A stretch of DNA of 64,000 bases from Liolophura sinensis (lineage: Eukaryota; Mollusca; Polyplacophora; Chitonida; Chitonidae). The stretch covers positions 7,739,375 to 7,803,374 of the forward strand of contig NC_088297.1 of assembly GCF_032854445.1 (NCBI RefSeq), in the 5' to 3' direction. Positions within the stretch are counted from its first letter, which is position 1, and each line of letters begins with the position of its first letter. The translations under genes were made by a program, and so were the position numbers. The notes beneath the pieces are model-generated. The model had not been told where the DNA came from. It saw only the letters and a list, made by a program, of their open reading frames with translations, and did not search any database. Below are positions 37,529 through 50,727 of this stretch, in pieces.

Positions 37529-38315
37529 TGCAAAGCGTGCACCTGTCTAAATAATGTGCAGCTGGCCAGAATCAGAAATTCCATAAGCATAAAAAGTCTT
37601 TAGACAGAAGTATGTTTCTTCAGTGCGAAATGTTCACTCTTTATTCAAAATAAAAAGTATTTTGGTTGATTTTTGTTTATATAAAAGTCTTTTTTTTTCT
37701 TTCATCAATTACGAGAACAGAAAGTAAGATAAAAACGACAGCATCACTAAGCCGTTCTAAAATTAAGGACATATAATGTAACCTGGAAACTACACGCAAA
37801 CTGGATTTCAGCGAAATAGGACATTCTGGTTTTGCCAACATATACTGACATACATGACATACATAATAAAGCAAGTTGAACCATGACTGACCCAAACTAT
37901 AAACACCTGTGAAAAACTAACTTAACATATCACATGACATTATGCAAGAGATACTTGTCAGTATCTGACTGCAGTTTAGTTACACAACTTTTCTTAGAAG
38001 TCTTAAAAAGACTTTTCTTAAAAGTCTTAAAAAGGTTAAAATTGACAGAAATGCGAGGCTTTAAAGAATGGGAGACACCCTTGATCCGGTTTTTCGGGGG
38101 TGGGGTGGGGGACTAACGAGTAGCCTACAATGTACACACCTAACTGAAAATTAACCCTAACCTATTAAACGAGAAAGGTGTGAAAGCCCAGTTAATGGCA
38201 TACACAAAAAAGACGCCAATGTGTATAAATTATATTTAGACAATCTCAGCATCTAATAGAGATCCATAACGGAATACGCTGTCCATTCAACTGAAACTGT
38301 GACATTAAACAATGC

Positions 38316-38740
38316 TTAACATATCTTATTCCCACCAGCCTGTATTAAGTAATCTACTCGTTTTCTAAAGGCAGCCTGACTCAAGCTAAACTCTCTGGAA
38401 GACGTCAGAGAGTAAGATGCCTTGATAGACTTCAGGTAAAATTCAATTCCTGTTCGCAAGGCTTTCAAAGAACTAGGCTGGTAAAAACTTCCATCCTGTC
38501 GATTTACACTGGTGAAGAAACAGGCCAAAATGCCATCGAGTTCCGAGACGGGAATGTCTTCCAGAGGGCGGTTGTCGTTTCCAGTTGTCTTCATCCACCT
38601 CGCCAATACTTTCATGGCCGATACGGAATGTGTGTACGAGGAGGTTATTCCCCTTTGTTTATAAGGAACACCGATACCAGCGACAGATGCAGCAAGGCCG
38701 GCTTCGTCACCAAAATATTCCCCAGGAAGCACTGGCAAAA
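38316..38740 (-). CDS. Cassette M17
   Basis: Acceptor CTGTTTCCTTTGACAG, then 140 codons. Linker of about 40 residues. Domain: LARWMKTT, IPVSELDGILACFF, NRQDGSFYQPSSL, KASYSL and AFRKR. GYPxSI is replaced by KASYSLTSS. Otherwise grouped with M13-M16. Confidence 0.85.
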
Positions 38741-39190
38741 CTGTCAAAGGAAACAGATCAGTAACTATTCTACCGAACGACATGTACCCTGCTGGCATAT
38801 ACACATACTGCGTAGAAGAAGAACAAAACGTTTTTGGGTATTTCCATTAAAGCTACGGTTAAATTGAAATGCTTAGTGAACATAATAATCTATGAGAAAA
38901 CCCTCGGCTCAGTATCATCATGTCCGTGACTTAGGATTTTAGGGACGTCTGCAATACGCAAAATGGAATGAGTACCAGTAAATTGATGAAGTTTACTGGT
39001 AAATGACCATACACGAGGATAAGACTTTGGGGAATGCTGGCCTGCTTACATAGCCATCAACAATACCAACAACACGGGCGTATCAAGACATTCAACCTTA
39101 ATGATCTGACAAACAAAAAAAAAAACGTCTCATTCCAATCGATACAAGAAGTCTACAATTCCAACCATATACTTGTTCGTCATCTTTAAA
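38741..39190. other. Intron interval M16 to M17
   Basis: Nothing recognised. Confidence 0.4.
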
Positions 39191-39606
39191 TCATGTGTCA
39201 ATTTGGGAAGCTTTCAATGTCAGAAGTTCAATCCGTTTTTTGTAGACCGCCTGACTGGACCTGAACTCTGGAGAGGTCACGATGGACAGAGGGTAGCCGG
39301 CATCCTTCAGGTAGAAGTCAATGCCTTGACGTAAAGTTCTCAGAGAATTGGGTCGATATTCGGAATCATCCTGTTTCTTTACAGTGGCCAAGAACTCGGC
39401 AAGGATCGAATCCAGCACTTGCGGGGCTAACGATTCAATCCGCTGTCCGGGGATGGAACCGTGTTTCATTCGCCATTTTTGGAACGTCTTCAGTGCCACG
39501 ACGGATAGCCTAGACGACTCAAGTCGCCTGGGTGCTTCTGGCAGTCGCATTCCGTCCGTGCGAGGAGCGACCGGGTCCTGCAGCTGCGAGGTGTTTCCAG
39601 CGTATC
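39191..39606 (-). CDS. Cassette M16
   Basis: Acceptor CGTCTGTCGTTGCCAG, then 137 codons. Linker of about 40 residues. Domain: FQKWRMKH (WR in place of WL), LAPQVLDSILAEFL, VKKQDDSEYRPNSL, AGYPLSI and VYKKR. The DG turn is DD. Close to M15: both share EYRPNSL or DYRPNSL and RQGIDFYLKD. Confidence 0.85.
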
Positions 39607-41005
39607 CTGGCAACGACAGACGAAAAATAGTCCTCAGTTCCAAGCTTTTAATCATTCGCAGTCAAAAACTACATCCTTTTCTTTTGCAAGATAATACGAG
39701 ATTATGTAAATTTGGTAATCGTGTGGAATTACGTTTTTTTGGAAGGGACGTATGAAGACAAACTAAGATGACAAATTTTTTCGACGTTATACTAACTACT
39801 AACTAGTATCCCTTGAGATATAAGCAATCTTGTCAAGCAACTGGATCACACTTGAAGTCATGTCGACATTAGGGCCTTGCTGTGTACGATTGTGAAACGT
39901 GGACAGTTTGTTTGTGTTGAGCGAGTAATATTGTGACCTGTAATATTGTAAAGCGTAATGTTGTGAATAATGTTTTGTAACGCTGAAAATTCGCTGATGT
40001 TAAAAACAAATTTAAATATTACAAAAAAAATTGTATTCGTATTGGTGTTCGCTGCTTTACTTGTAAATCACAAAATATCCCATATTACCACAAGCCAATT
40101 TCTCAAATGACCCCCCTTAAAAAGAAGATACATGACTTTCCCACAGTTGCGGCCTGTATCCTTCATACAAAATACTGACTTGATCAGCAATATTTACCGA
40201 TCGATACCTGTATGCTACATTAGCAACCCTGCGGTCATACATTTCTTCACATACAGGCTCCACTGCCCCTCCCTCATTCCATCCCAGACGTTGTTAGCTG
40301 CACTCTCGACAACTTGACTGGTATAAGCGGATTGAGCCTTCCGGGTGGAACAACCTAGTCAGAACTTGGAGAAGATCACATGACACATGACAAACGAACT
40401 CCACAACACGACTGAACACATATGACCTTGCACGTTTGAATTTAACACACGCAGCAGGATTCGCCCATGTCGTAAAATCTGTCAGGTACAATAGGAAGCG
40501 CAATGATTTCCGTCCTCGTTTATGTGGCATTTTGTCCTTCTTCAAAATATGTGCTTCAGTACAGACTGAAACACTATTGAATAACATAGATAAATCAATC
40601 CAACACATGATTTCTTTGGATAAGGACCGGAATGGCATCACGTATTTAACTATAAATGGAACATGCATATAAGTTTTGATCATTCCAAATGATTCTACTT
40701 GGAATTATGGCCGCCAGCATGTTCTTTCTTTTTAAAGAAAACTGTTTGCAAACGTGGACATCTACAAGGACCTGAAACCTCGTCCCTCGCATAATTGTTC
40801 GTGTACATCTTGCAGAACGCAATACTGGAGATAAGATGTGGTAATGAACACTGTCCAAATCTACTTGCATTCACTTCACTATGAAACATTTCACATGGTC
40901 TGTCACGCATGCACATGTATAAGAGGATTACCTAAAACCACAAAATAATTTTTGCAAAGATTATGAAGGTTTTTGAAAAGTTCCGCTCTCCACCAAATCA
41001 GTTGT
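39607..41005. other. Intron interval M15 to M16
   Basis: No gene is recognised. Frames on both strands at 40294-40916 look like chance. Confidence 0.4.
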
Positions 41006-41508
41006 TTAAAAACTTTCTGAAGGTTTCGCATTCAAAGCCTGAACTCTTTTCCTGTAAGCCTGATATGCTTCAGGGAAGTCGCGACAGTTGATCACGGAGT
41101 AAGGATATCCGTGATCTTTCAGGTAGAAATCGATTCCCTGACGCAGAGAACGGAGGGAATTGGGGCGGTAGTCGCTACCATCCTGCTTCCGAACGACAGT
41201 AAGGAACTGCGCGAGATGTGGATCTAAAACCTCTGGGCTTATCTGTTCAACGTTTTTCGAAGAATCCAAGCCTTGGTTTTCGACGAGCCACTTTTTGAAA
41301 AGCCGCATTGCGCCGATGGCCAGTCTAGATGCCGAAGCTCCGTCTGATTTGGGCGCCGATCCGTGGTAGAAGGCGGAATTTAGATTAGGCTGGCGTATCA
41401 TTGTAGGAGAAATTCCGATCATCCGCAGGAAATCCTCTCTTGAAGTGCTGTGGTTTATCCTCTTCGCTTCTTCAGCATGGTTATCGCTGCCCTCTTCCCA
41501 ACTCCTAT
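41006..41508 (-). CDS. Cassette M15
   Basis: Acceptor CGTATATCATTGCCAG, then 166 codons. Long linker of about 70 residues, partly acidic. Domain: FKKWLVEN, ISPEVLDPHLAQFL, VRKQDGSDYRPNSL, HGYPYSV and AYRKR. FF is FL, as in M16. The two acceptors are also alike in sequence, so they are recent duplicates including intron flank. Confidence 0.85.
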
Positions 41509-42571
41509 CTGGCAATGATATACGAAACAAGTCCATGAAGAAATTTGGATTTCAAAGACTGTCCAAGAGGAGGGTAAAACTGTATACCAGCTGTATTAAA
41601 CAAGTTACTGTTTGGTTACATTCGGAACGCCCCTAGGCCCAATGGTGCATTCGGTTGTGTACTCTTAACATTGTCAGAGAGAACTATAATCTGCATAGAC
41701 ACAGTAGAAAGTGTTATGGAGTACGTCAAATTTGAAATTAGTCAAATACGTAACATACCAAAAGAAACGCATTGTTTATCGCCACGCCATTTGGCCCTAA
41801 ATTTAAACTTGATGGGCAATACCGGTACCGATTTTACTCACACCACAGTTTTGAACAAAACCTTTGCCATAGAGCATTATGTCAGCCCAGTTATGATTAG
41901 ACATAGAGGTTTTCAATGTTACTAGATTGGTATTCAGAGTACAATGAATACAAATGGCTTCAAATAGTAGAAAACAATTTGACATGTAGGGAATCCAAGT
42001 AGATCTGAGTACCAGTCCATGGAGCCCCATCAAAATGTCTGTCGTAAAACAATGCAAGAGGTGTTTCGACAAAAAGACTGATGATGTTTTATTTAAAAAT
42101 ACACAAAGAGCACATGCAGATTATGATCCCGCCCTAGAATGGTTAATCTGATATCTGCATATCCATACATACAATGAAATGGTTAAAAATCATGAATTGA
42201 AACGATTGCAACGATTAACGAAAATATGTTGACAAAACTTGAGTCCGGATAACAGAAAAAAAAACACGACAAAAAGTAGTTAAAAGCCAATAAAAACTTT
42301 TAAATCATAAAAGCCTCCGAAATCTTCAATACATATTGGTTGTGATTGAGTCAAATAGCTTAACAGTAAATTCTCTAAATAGTCAGGTTGGTAGCTCAAG
42401 TCCACAAAAGTCGTGTAACCGATACAGAATAATAACCAACGCAGGCTTTGAGAGGACATCGGCTTGGATCGCTTCTTTCGTCGTTATTTTCACCTGGCAT
42501 CGGTCTGCTTTTAAGCCAAATTACACCTGTCGCATAATGTCTAGGCGTCAAGCACATAAGAATTGGCATTT
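41509..42571. other. Intron interval M14 to M15
   Basis: Nothing recognised. Confidence 0.4.
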
Positions 42572-43032
42572 TTACCACATTTTAGTGCCACCTGCCTGAA
42601 CTAATTCCCGTGTTTTCTTCTTGAAGGCACACTGGCTCTTGATGAAAATCGGAGAGTTCGTTATCGAATAGCCATAGTTACGTTCTTTGAGATAAAATTC
42701 GATGCCTTGGCGAACAGCCTTTAAAGAATTGGGCTGGTAAGTGCTTCCGTCCTGTTTCTTAATGGTGGTGAAGAATTCCTCGAGATAGGCGTCCAGTTCT
42801 TCACATGGAATTTCTTCCACGTTTCGGTCTTCCTGACGGGGTTCTTCAGCCAACCATTTACGGAGGCAGGTTATGGCACCGCCGGAATTTCGCACGGCTG
42901 AAGCGGGGAACCCGGTCGGTCTCCTTACAGAACGCTTGTCCAGGCCATAGAGAATGCCCACATCGCCAAGACCAGGCTGAGGCTGGGCAATTCTGGGTAC
43001 AGCGATCGATACAGCTCCATCTGTCTTTAGCG
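42572..43032 (-). CDS. Cassette M14
   Basis: Acceptor TTGTTTTCGTTGTCAG, then 152 codons. Linker of about 55 residues. Domain: LRKWLAEE, IPCEELDAYLEEFF, IKKQDGSTYQPNSL, NYGYSI and AFKKK. Close to consensus except that GYP is NYG. Confidence 0.88.
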
Positions 43033-43798
43033 CTGACAACGAAAACAATGTAAAATGTCTTAGATCCAGGAAAATGTTCACCTTTGATCAGGAGATCCTC
43101 TACAAATGATGTATAGCAATTAGATATACATAAATAACAGTCTCATTCCCTATCGTCGAAGTGTCTTCTTTCATTTCTTAAAGATCAAAATTCATCAAAA
43201 CTCAGCCTGGCAGGAATAAAAGGGTTTCCTACTCTCAGACAAGGTCAAATATCATGGAAATTTGGTGAGGGTGAAAAGGATCTTAACACACATCTTGTGC
43301 ACTGGAATGTTCAACGGTCTCGCAACACTTTCGAACAACTTAGAACAATAACTTGGCCACTAACAACAATAAGCTTCTTTCAAATCTGGCATAAAAATTT
43401 AAATCCACCTAAAAAAAGTGATGCATGAAAACAAAGCTGCGGTTGGTGTGTGTGGGCCGTAGTTAATACAAAGCATCAACCGCAAAAAATATATGCTAAT
43501 ACACAACTGTCCTTGCTAAGAGCCAACCTCACCAAGGATATTCCATTGTGGCATATGGCCGGCATTAATGAGCAATAACCGCTCTATAGAATGCACTGAA
43601 AGTAACAAATACTGGTATCTTCAATAAATGGCAATCATTTGTCAAACACAAATCTTTCCAAAATGGCACCAGAATTCTAAGCGAATCAGAATCTCAGCTC
43701 AAATTTCGTCAATTCTGCATGGTAGAAAGTCCACCTCCATGTATTAATATGTATTAATCACACAAAACCTGTATATAACTAATCACAGAAATTCTTCG
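43033..43798. other. Intron interval M13 to M14
   Basis: Nothing recognised. Confidence 0.4.
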
Positions 43799-44280
43799 CT
43801 AGTCTACACCTGCAGCTAAGAGCTCTAGACAGCGTTTCCTGTACGCCGTTTGGCTCTTTATGAACTGAGGCGATGCAGTTATAGAGTACGGGTACTTGCG
43901 TTCCTTCAAATAATATTCCAGTGACTGACGGACAGATTTTAACGAGCTTGGCTTATATTCCATGCCATTGTTTTTCCGAACAGTCGCAAAAAACACAGCC
44001 AAGAGAGAATCGAGTTCGTCTGATGGGTATTCCTCGATTCTCCTCCTCTCCTTCTGGCATACTGTGTGTCGCACCCATTTTTCGAACTGTTTAACTGCAC
44101 CGGCAGCCAGTGAAAACATTCTAACGGAGAAACTGTGGCCTGGGGAAGCCGCATGTGAATGTACCCTATGAGAAGACTCTGGAGTCTCGATAGATGTCCT
44201 GGGCATTTGACCAATGAGTGAAGATACCTGTCTGGTGAAATTGGCTGGAGGAGCATCCTGGTCTATCCCACATGGCCAGT
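43799..44280 (-). CDS. Cassette M13
   Basis: Acceptor TTATTTCTCTTGTCAG, then 159 codons. Linker of about 65 residues, Ser/His/Pro-rich. Domain: FEKWVRHT (WV), YPSDELDSLLAVFF, VRKNNGMEYKPSSL, KYPYSI and AYRKR. Short tail ending AAGVD. Confidence 0.85.
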
Positions 44281-46666
44281 CTGACAAGAGAAATAACTCG
44301 TGATACAAAACTTGTCTGTCCGCAAATCATCAGAGGTTTAATGTGTCTACCAGTGGTTCAATGTGTCTACCAGCTAGAATGACACTGGAAGCGAGGTTTA
44401 CATTTTACTGCACTACATCGACAGTAGGATAAACTGCAGTATCCGGTTCACTATCAACGTGAAGCTCATAACGCGACTGGGTTAATTTCTAGACCTTTGT
44501 TCTACACAGCAGATACTTTACTGACTCGTGTTTTGCTCCCATTTACACCTTACTGTCTCCATCACTGTCAAACGTGTACATCATACAACAGGACGTTCTT
44601 ACCACCTCTAATCTTACTGTTAACACCGAGAACTGAATTGAAGAATATAACATTTCAATGCAAGAAAAAGCTGAAAAAGTTGAAAGATCTTGACATCACA
44701 ATAAATACCCAGTCAGCAATCTTATTATGTGGGCAATGTGGATGGGATCAAAGTATAAACACAGATTCACTCTGTCTGGTCTTCGACTTTTAGTTCTCAC
44801 AATAAAACATCTAAACATCTAAACCATGTTACTGTATTGTTAAAGCAACAGCCCGTTTACCATCGCTGTGAGGTATGCAAGCTGAAGGCCTCAAGGTAAA
44901 ACACTCGGAACATATTTACCAAATCGAAACAAAGCTGAGTTGCTACATTTACACTCCAAGTTAAGCCATATCGAGCTACCGATGAAACGATAACATGGAC
45001 TTGATATGCCTAATACAGAAAAATAGACTGATATGACTACCTGGTCAGATGTGAAAAAGGGTACTTTCAGAAAGAAACCTGAACATTATCAAGAGTAGAC
45101 GAACGTAATTACTCGAAGGCATGTATGACTTGCATTACTTAGCGATGTGACCTAATTTATATCTTTGTTCTATATAACGAGTGAAATCATGTCATCTACT
45201 TAAATTCAGGACTGTTCTCCAAAAATATTTCAAATACGTGGGCAGTGGGTCAATTGTTGTTGGCAATCCGTGTAATTTGGGTGACAATTGCACCCATGTG
45301 AAAGGCTAAGCAAATGTTGAGCTATGGCAGTAAAAATCTCCATTGTGGGGAGGGATTGGCTATCCGTATATTATGGGTAGCCACTGCAATTCTATGATTG
45401 ATTGAGCAAATACATGTACTCACCTGACAACAATCACGGCCTATGTGGATGGTTTTAACATTCCACCACAGTCTAAGAAGACGCATGCATCGGATCTAAC
45501 GCCAGAGAGATTTACATAGCTTCTATATTCCAGGTAAAAATAACTGACGCTGTCCACATTTGGTTAACTCAATTCAGTTCGAGAGACCGCCTGCTGTTAT
45601 ACGCTTTAAACTGGGTCACTGTAGCAGCCCCTGATAGCTGCAGTAAAAATGCTTGAATACATAGAACTCTGGAGACAATACATGATTACGGGCTTTCTAC
45701 ATACCAGCCCGGCCTATTGTTCGACACAATGTTCCTGTGTCACTGTCTACCTACACATATAACCTGCATGTTAAGTTGAGGATATCCTTTACACTGTCTC
45801 CAGAGAGAGCGACCAGCATGATGCCTGACCTCGTTCACAACGCTAATGTAGTTTGACACTACGCAACGTCTATAAGAGTTACTTGCCCTGAGCCAACAGA
45901 CAACAATGTCATCGTTACCCAGTTTTCAGCCCATGGTCGAAATGCTAAATAATAGCTGCACACATAAATTGCCTATCATGTAACTCGGATCGCAGTCTTA
46001 GGTTGTATACCCACTTTTTAATGCACTAAAACACAATTTCAACTGCTCGACATCGATTTTAAGAACTACAAAAGTTGCTTGACAGTTCAGGGATGTAAGG
46101 ATAAGAAGATTTGAGACCAACTCCACAAACAGATTTTATATCTAACACTAATTTAAAATGTGGACAACTACATATTGCCAAATTTAAGACGACTCTAATG
46201 CTATTTAAATTTACAAGTCAAAGAATAAACAAAGTAGTTTTGGTTGTGGATTAAAACCTGATATGTGCCATTACACTATTTACCTAACGTTCGATTATGA
46301 TGAAGAGCAGAACATTTTCTGTTTCACTCCACCTCTGGCTCTGGCGAGGGAGTGAAAAACACCTTTTTAACCTCTGATCTTCCCCTGCCTTAAATTAAGA
46401 TGGAAGAGCATCAAGTCTGGTCTGATTTAATGATGTGTACGTGTTGGCAAAAAGGATCATAATAGGGTCTATTTGCAATGACATCTACTAGAAAAACGGC
46501 ACACGCTTTCCAAGCGCCTCAAATACATATATAGAGGACTCTACGAAATGACACTAAAACTGACATATATCTGGAAACATGCATGGATTATAGTATACAT
46601 TATTTGTATTACAAAGGGCTATACACATGTAATCACTTAGTAATTGTACTTTTAAACGCAAAACCT
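44281..46666. other. Intron interval M12 to M13
   Basis: About 2.4 kb with no gene, cassette remnant or named repeat that I can recognise. A short direct duplication (caatgtgtctaccag) lies near 44340-44375. Confidence 0.4.
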
Positions 46667-47094
46667 TCATATATCGGGTGACGGCACACCGTCTGCATTC
46701 CCGGAGTGTTTCTTAAGTGTATCCAGTTCAATTCTTCTGGTCTTGAAGGCCAGCTGGCTTTTTGGGAAGACTCTTCCCGTGATGATAGACCCAGAGTAAC
46801 ATTTACTATTCAGATAGCTCTCCAAACCCGAGCGTAAACTGAAGAGAGAGCTAGGGGAGTAGTGACTGCCGTCGCGGCGGGTCGCCGTCCTGAAGAACTG
46901 ACTTAAGTACTCATCCAGCTCCTCCGGTGGAATGTCCTCTATACCTCTATTGTCACCCACAGCGTTCTTCTGCATCCAGTATTTGAACACGTTCAGGGCG
47001 ACAGTTTCGAGACGCAAGGAAGCCGCAGACTTGGAACGAGGACTACGTGAATACAGAAGTTGTTCGGACGATCTCCCAACATGGACGGCTACAT
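46667..47094 (-). CDS. Cassette M12
   Basis: Acceptor GGCTTTTTTCTTATCAG, then 141 codons. Linker of about 35 residues, Ser/Arg-rich (SRSPRSKSAAS). Domain: FKYWMQKN, IPPEELDEYLSQFF, ATRRDGSHYSPSSL, KCYSGSI and AFKTR. GYP is CYS. Tail of about 20 residues. Confidence 0.85.
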
Positions 47095-47455
47095 CTGATA
47101 AGAAAAAAGCCAAAAGTCTAAATCGGGACTGGTTCAAGTTTCGGGCCAGATTTCTTATCACTACGTCAGGCACGATGGCACACCCATTAGCAAACAGTTG
47201 CTTGTAGAGCAATATTGGGTTCGAATACTGGATAGGTGTGTGTATAGACATAGAAAGAATACACACACACACTATATAAACAAAGAAACAGTCAGCAAGT
47301 GAAGAATTAGCATGCAGGGATAGATCGTATTTACAAATTACAAGGGTTCTTCTGGAGCGCTATCGGCAAAAGGCTCTTCAATTACAATCTGAGGAGCAAA
47401 CAGAATGGAACGAAGCTGGCTCGGTTTCAACGTCAATTGGTCACCAGACAATGAA
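47095..47455. other. Intron interval M11 to M12
   Basis: Short interval that includes an ACACAC run near 47265. No gene is recognised. Confidence 0.4.
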
Positions 47456-47940
47456 CTACTTTCGGGCTGTGGGCTGTGGTAGCGATCGAATACGCTGTTT
47501 AAAGGCTGTGTGGCTTTTTGGGAGGTGATCCGGGCTAAAACCCCCACCCATGTATCCCTGCTTCCTTAAGAAATACAAGATACCAGTCCTCAACGAAGTC
47601 AGAGAGTTAGTGGAATATTCGCTGCCATCTTTCTTCTTCACGGTGAGGTAAAATTCTGATAATAACGTGTCAAGCTCTTCTAGGTCGATCGTCTCCAGTT
47701 TCATGTCCTCCGCCTTAGCAGACTTGAGCCAGGACTCAAACGTCTTCGCGGCACCAATGGCGTGTCTCTCAGAGGAATGACCGTCCATCCTCTTCACATC
47801 CGGTCTGTGGACCACCTTGAGCCGTTGTAACGGAGGACCGATCGGAAAGGGTCTACCGCTTGGCGAGTTCCTTCCTACAGTCTCTGATCCACCCATAATC
47901 ATCACCTTCTCTGTCCCCGGGTGATACACCGTCATTTGAG
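47456..47940 (-). CDS. Cassette M11
   Basis: Acceptor CCTTACTTTCTTGCCAG, then 160 codons. Linker of about 60 residues. Domain: FESWLKSA, IDLEELDTLLSEFY, VKKKDGSEYSTNSL, QGYMGGGF and AFKQR. GYPxSI is expanded and Gly-rich (GYMGGGFSPDHL). Confidence 0.85.
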
Positions 47941-49077
47941 CTGGCAAGAAAGTAAGGCCATATATGGATATGGGTTTGTTGAATAATAAGACTTATCATG
48001 CGTTGTTCTATCGAATAAAGCGATGACAAGCTTACATGAGGATGTAATATATTAAACCATGATTTACACTACCTGAGCTTTTCTCTGTATTTTTGGGAGT
48101 GGGTAGGGGTTGAAGGTAGGGCTTGGGGTGACCTAGGGAAAGGCTTTATACATTTAAACTGAACTGTTGAAAATACTTTTCGAGTGATAAAACATTTATC
48201 ATGCCAAAATACTACTAATCCCAGTGACTGTTCTGGAGTTATCCTTGAGTTAACTTCCCACAAAACTTTAATATCAAAATAAATTTAGTTGGCCTACAAA
48301 AGGACACGAAAAAATCTCAAATTTTTCTGTATAAGTTCAATATTACCGCAGCAATAATAAATAGCTTTTTGACACAATATCAAGTAGAAACACTATATAA
48401 GCCTATTCTCTAGTCAACAAGCACAGGTAGTAAAAATACATACTCAAGACTACTGTGAAATACAACTTTGACCACCGCCAGACAATGGTAAGCCAAGTGC
48501 GTGAATAAACAGTGGTTCAAAAATAAAAGAAGAGGCCTTTCATTGACAGAATATTTAATCTAACAAGACACTCAGGGCTTCGAAATTCAGGTCCTGCATA
48601 AAAATCACGGTAGACGAAAGCTAGGTAGACGATGAAAAATGTTAAACGTTTGAACATCGGTGATGTCCACCAGGTGCCTGTCCCACAAATATGCATCGCA
48701 ACATAATAAACGTCAACAAAGTGGCAAGCTCGTGAATGTATTTTGTGTGCGACGTAAGCAGACGAATATATCCCGTGTACTGACGAAAATAAAGTAGACA
48801 TACAGCAGTAAAAACTATAAAGCCAAGATACAGCATTTAAAAAACCGCACATAAACCACCATCGGAGACAAGGACATCCATGCAGATCCAGATAATCCAC
48901 ATTAAAACCCTTATAGCGGACGGAATACCAATAAAACATAACACTGATATAAAAAAACCCAAATCAAGACCTTTCCCTCTTTACGTTCGTGCCAAATGAA
49001 ACCTGAGGTTTTGCATTTGAATAATTGTTCTGTTATGATGAACACGAACACGTACATACTGTATCACAGCGCTGCAT
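47941..49077. other. Intron interval M10 to M11
   Basis: Nothing recognised. A minus-strand 140-codon frame at 48517-48939 has no cassette features. Confidence 0.4.
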
Positions 49078-49472
49078 TTATCTGGGGCGATGTGCTGACT
49101 GGTGCAGGCCTTTCAACTGGTGCTTCTTGGTCTGGAAAGCGACTCGACTGTTTATGAATTCGGACGATAACGTGATAGATGCGGGATAACCGTTGTGCTT
49201 AAGGAAAAAATCCAAACCAAACCTCACACTCAGCAGCGCGTTAGGTGTATATTCCAGACCGTTCGGCTTTTTAATGGTGGTGAAAAATACACACAGAAGC
49301 CTATCAAGCTCTTTCGGTTCAATGTGCGTGATTCTTCGTTGGTCAGTGTTATTCGTATAGCCTCGGAGCCAAAACTCAAACGTCTTTACCGCGCTGGTAG
49401 CATGTTTCCATGACGACGCATACGTCTTTGTTTGGGACACCAAGTTACCATCAACAGCTCGATCATCAACAG
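49078..49472 (-). CDS. Cassette M10
   Basis: Acceptor TTTTCTATTACCAG, then 130 codons. Short linker of about 28 residues ending YASSWKHA. Domain: FEFWLRGY, IEPKELDRLLCVFF, IKKPNGLEYTPNAL, NGYPASI and AFQTK. Closely similar to M9 along its whole length, including the unusual LLCVFF. Confidence 0.88.
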
Positions 49473-50029
49473 CTGGTAATAGAAAAACAGGATTTAAAAC
49501 TGGGAAGTCAGTGCGACAGGATATAATATACAGCACGAATCTACATGGCAACGCTTCGGTTACCTATAGTACATGTATGTTGACATTTCTATCCAGCAGA
49601 TAAATGTTCTGACGAAAGGTATGGACACAGCAGAGAAATCCTGTATTACTTTCCTTTTTAACACGACATTTAAGTACACACTGAACATGACCAAAAAGGC
49701 TGTGCGAGGTCGAGACTTTCCAACAGGGAGGTACATGCACGAGAAAACCAAATCTTTGCCAAGATAAATAATAGTTGTGGCTCCTTAATAAGTCTGAGCT
49801 TAGCTGAACTACCAGTACTAATGACATAGTAATCAAATAGTAATCAAATACATCACTATGCTCCATTGTTGACTGTTGGCTTGCCAATGAAGACACCACA
49901 TATTCGGTACACAAAACTCCTAACTTCTCCACTACCTCTGTGTCAAATTAAATTACTTCTAGGACGCAGCTGAAGAGTTTCTTAAACAGTATCCAGTGCT
50001 TTGTGTATCAAACGAGTTTTTAGGCTTAC
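49473..50029. other. Intron interval M9 to M10
   Basis: Nothing recognised. Confidence 0.4.
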
Positions 50030-50388
50030 CTAATGGGTTTCTGTGGTTATCTGTAATCGTTTAAGTTGAATCTTTCTCATGTGGAAAGCAATCTGGCTTG
50101 CCCTGAACTGCTCAGAACTAATGATTGACACAGGATAGCCTTTGCTTCTCAGGAAAAATTCCAGTCCAGTTCGGACACTTAAAAGTGACTTTGGAGTGTA
50201 TTCCCTGCCATCGGGTTTCTTAATTTCCGCGAAAAACACACAGAGCAGCCTCTGGAGTTCATCGGGCTGGATATGTTCCAGTCTTCTCTGGTCGGCACGA
50301 TTCGTGTGTTCCCGTAGCCAAAACTCAAATGTCCTCTTAGCACTGACCGCGTGTTTCCATGACGAAGCGTACCTCTTGGAGTTGGATG
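50030..50388 (-). CDS. Cassette M9
   Basis: Acceptor TTTTTTGTTATTGCCAG, then 118 codons, the shortest cassette. Linker of only about 15 residues, with the same YASSWKHA as M10. Domain: FEFWLREH, IQPDELQRLLCVFF (LQ for LD), IKKPDGREYTPKSL, KGYPVSI and AFHMR. Recent duplicate of M10. Confidence 0.88.
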
Positions 50389-50719
50389 CTGGCAATAACA
50401 AAAAACGTTATTATGAATTGGGACTTGCAATGTCTCTCCTTCGTTGATTCGATTCACTAGAGGAGTGTGAGATGTTGTGAATACGATACTATGATTGGTG
50501 AACCCACTAGTGACAAGCTTGCTCGCATTTAATTCCACGTGCACATTATTTGCAGTATCGACTGGTTGAAACTAGAGTGACTAAAACGTCCTGATTATAT
50601 TGCAAGTATTCTGCAAGTTGGTGCGGTAAATCCAACCTTGAGAACATGGATTTAACGCCACGTGCACAAGTTTCAGCATGCGGCTCTGACCAATGCAGCG
50701 GGATCTATACCGTTCTTTA
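50389..50719. other. Intron sequence left of the hAT insertion
   Basis: Nothing recognised. Confidence 0.35.
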
Positions 50720-50727
50720 CATGTAAT

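Larger units (their letters stand above)
36774..38315. other. Intron interval M17 to M18
   Basis: Contains a tRNA-like SINE at about 37110-37350 and an inverted G/C run pair at 37465-37528. A 24-bp direct duplication (acttttctta..tcttaaaaag) lies at 37987-38034. No gene is recognised. Confidence 0.45.

Noticed and set aside
40294-40916. Overlapping frames on both strands
   Set aside because: None shows the cassette core or another family.
44497-44793. Plus-strand frame of 98 codons with a Lys-rich stretch
   Set aside because: No recognisable family and no splice support.
48517-48939. Minus-strand frame of 140 codons with many aromatic residues
   Set aside because: No cassette motif, no acceptor in phase and no recognisable family. 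Likely chance in an intron.
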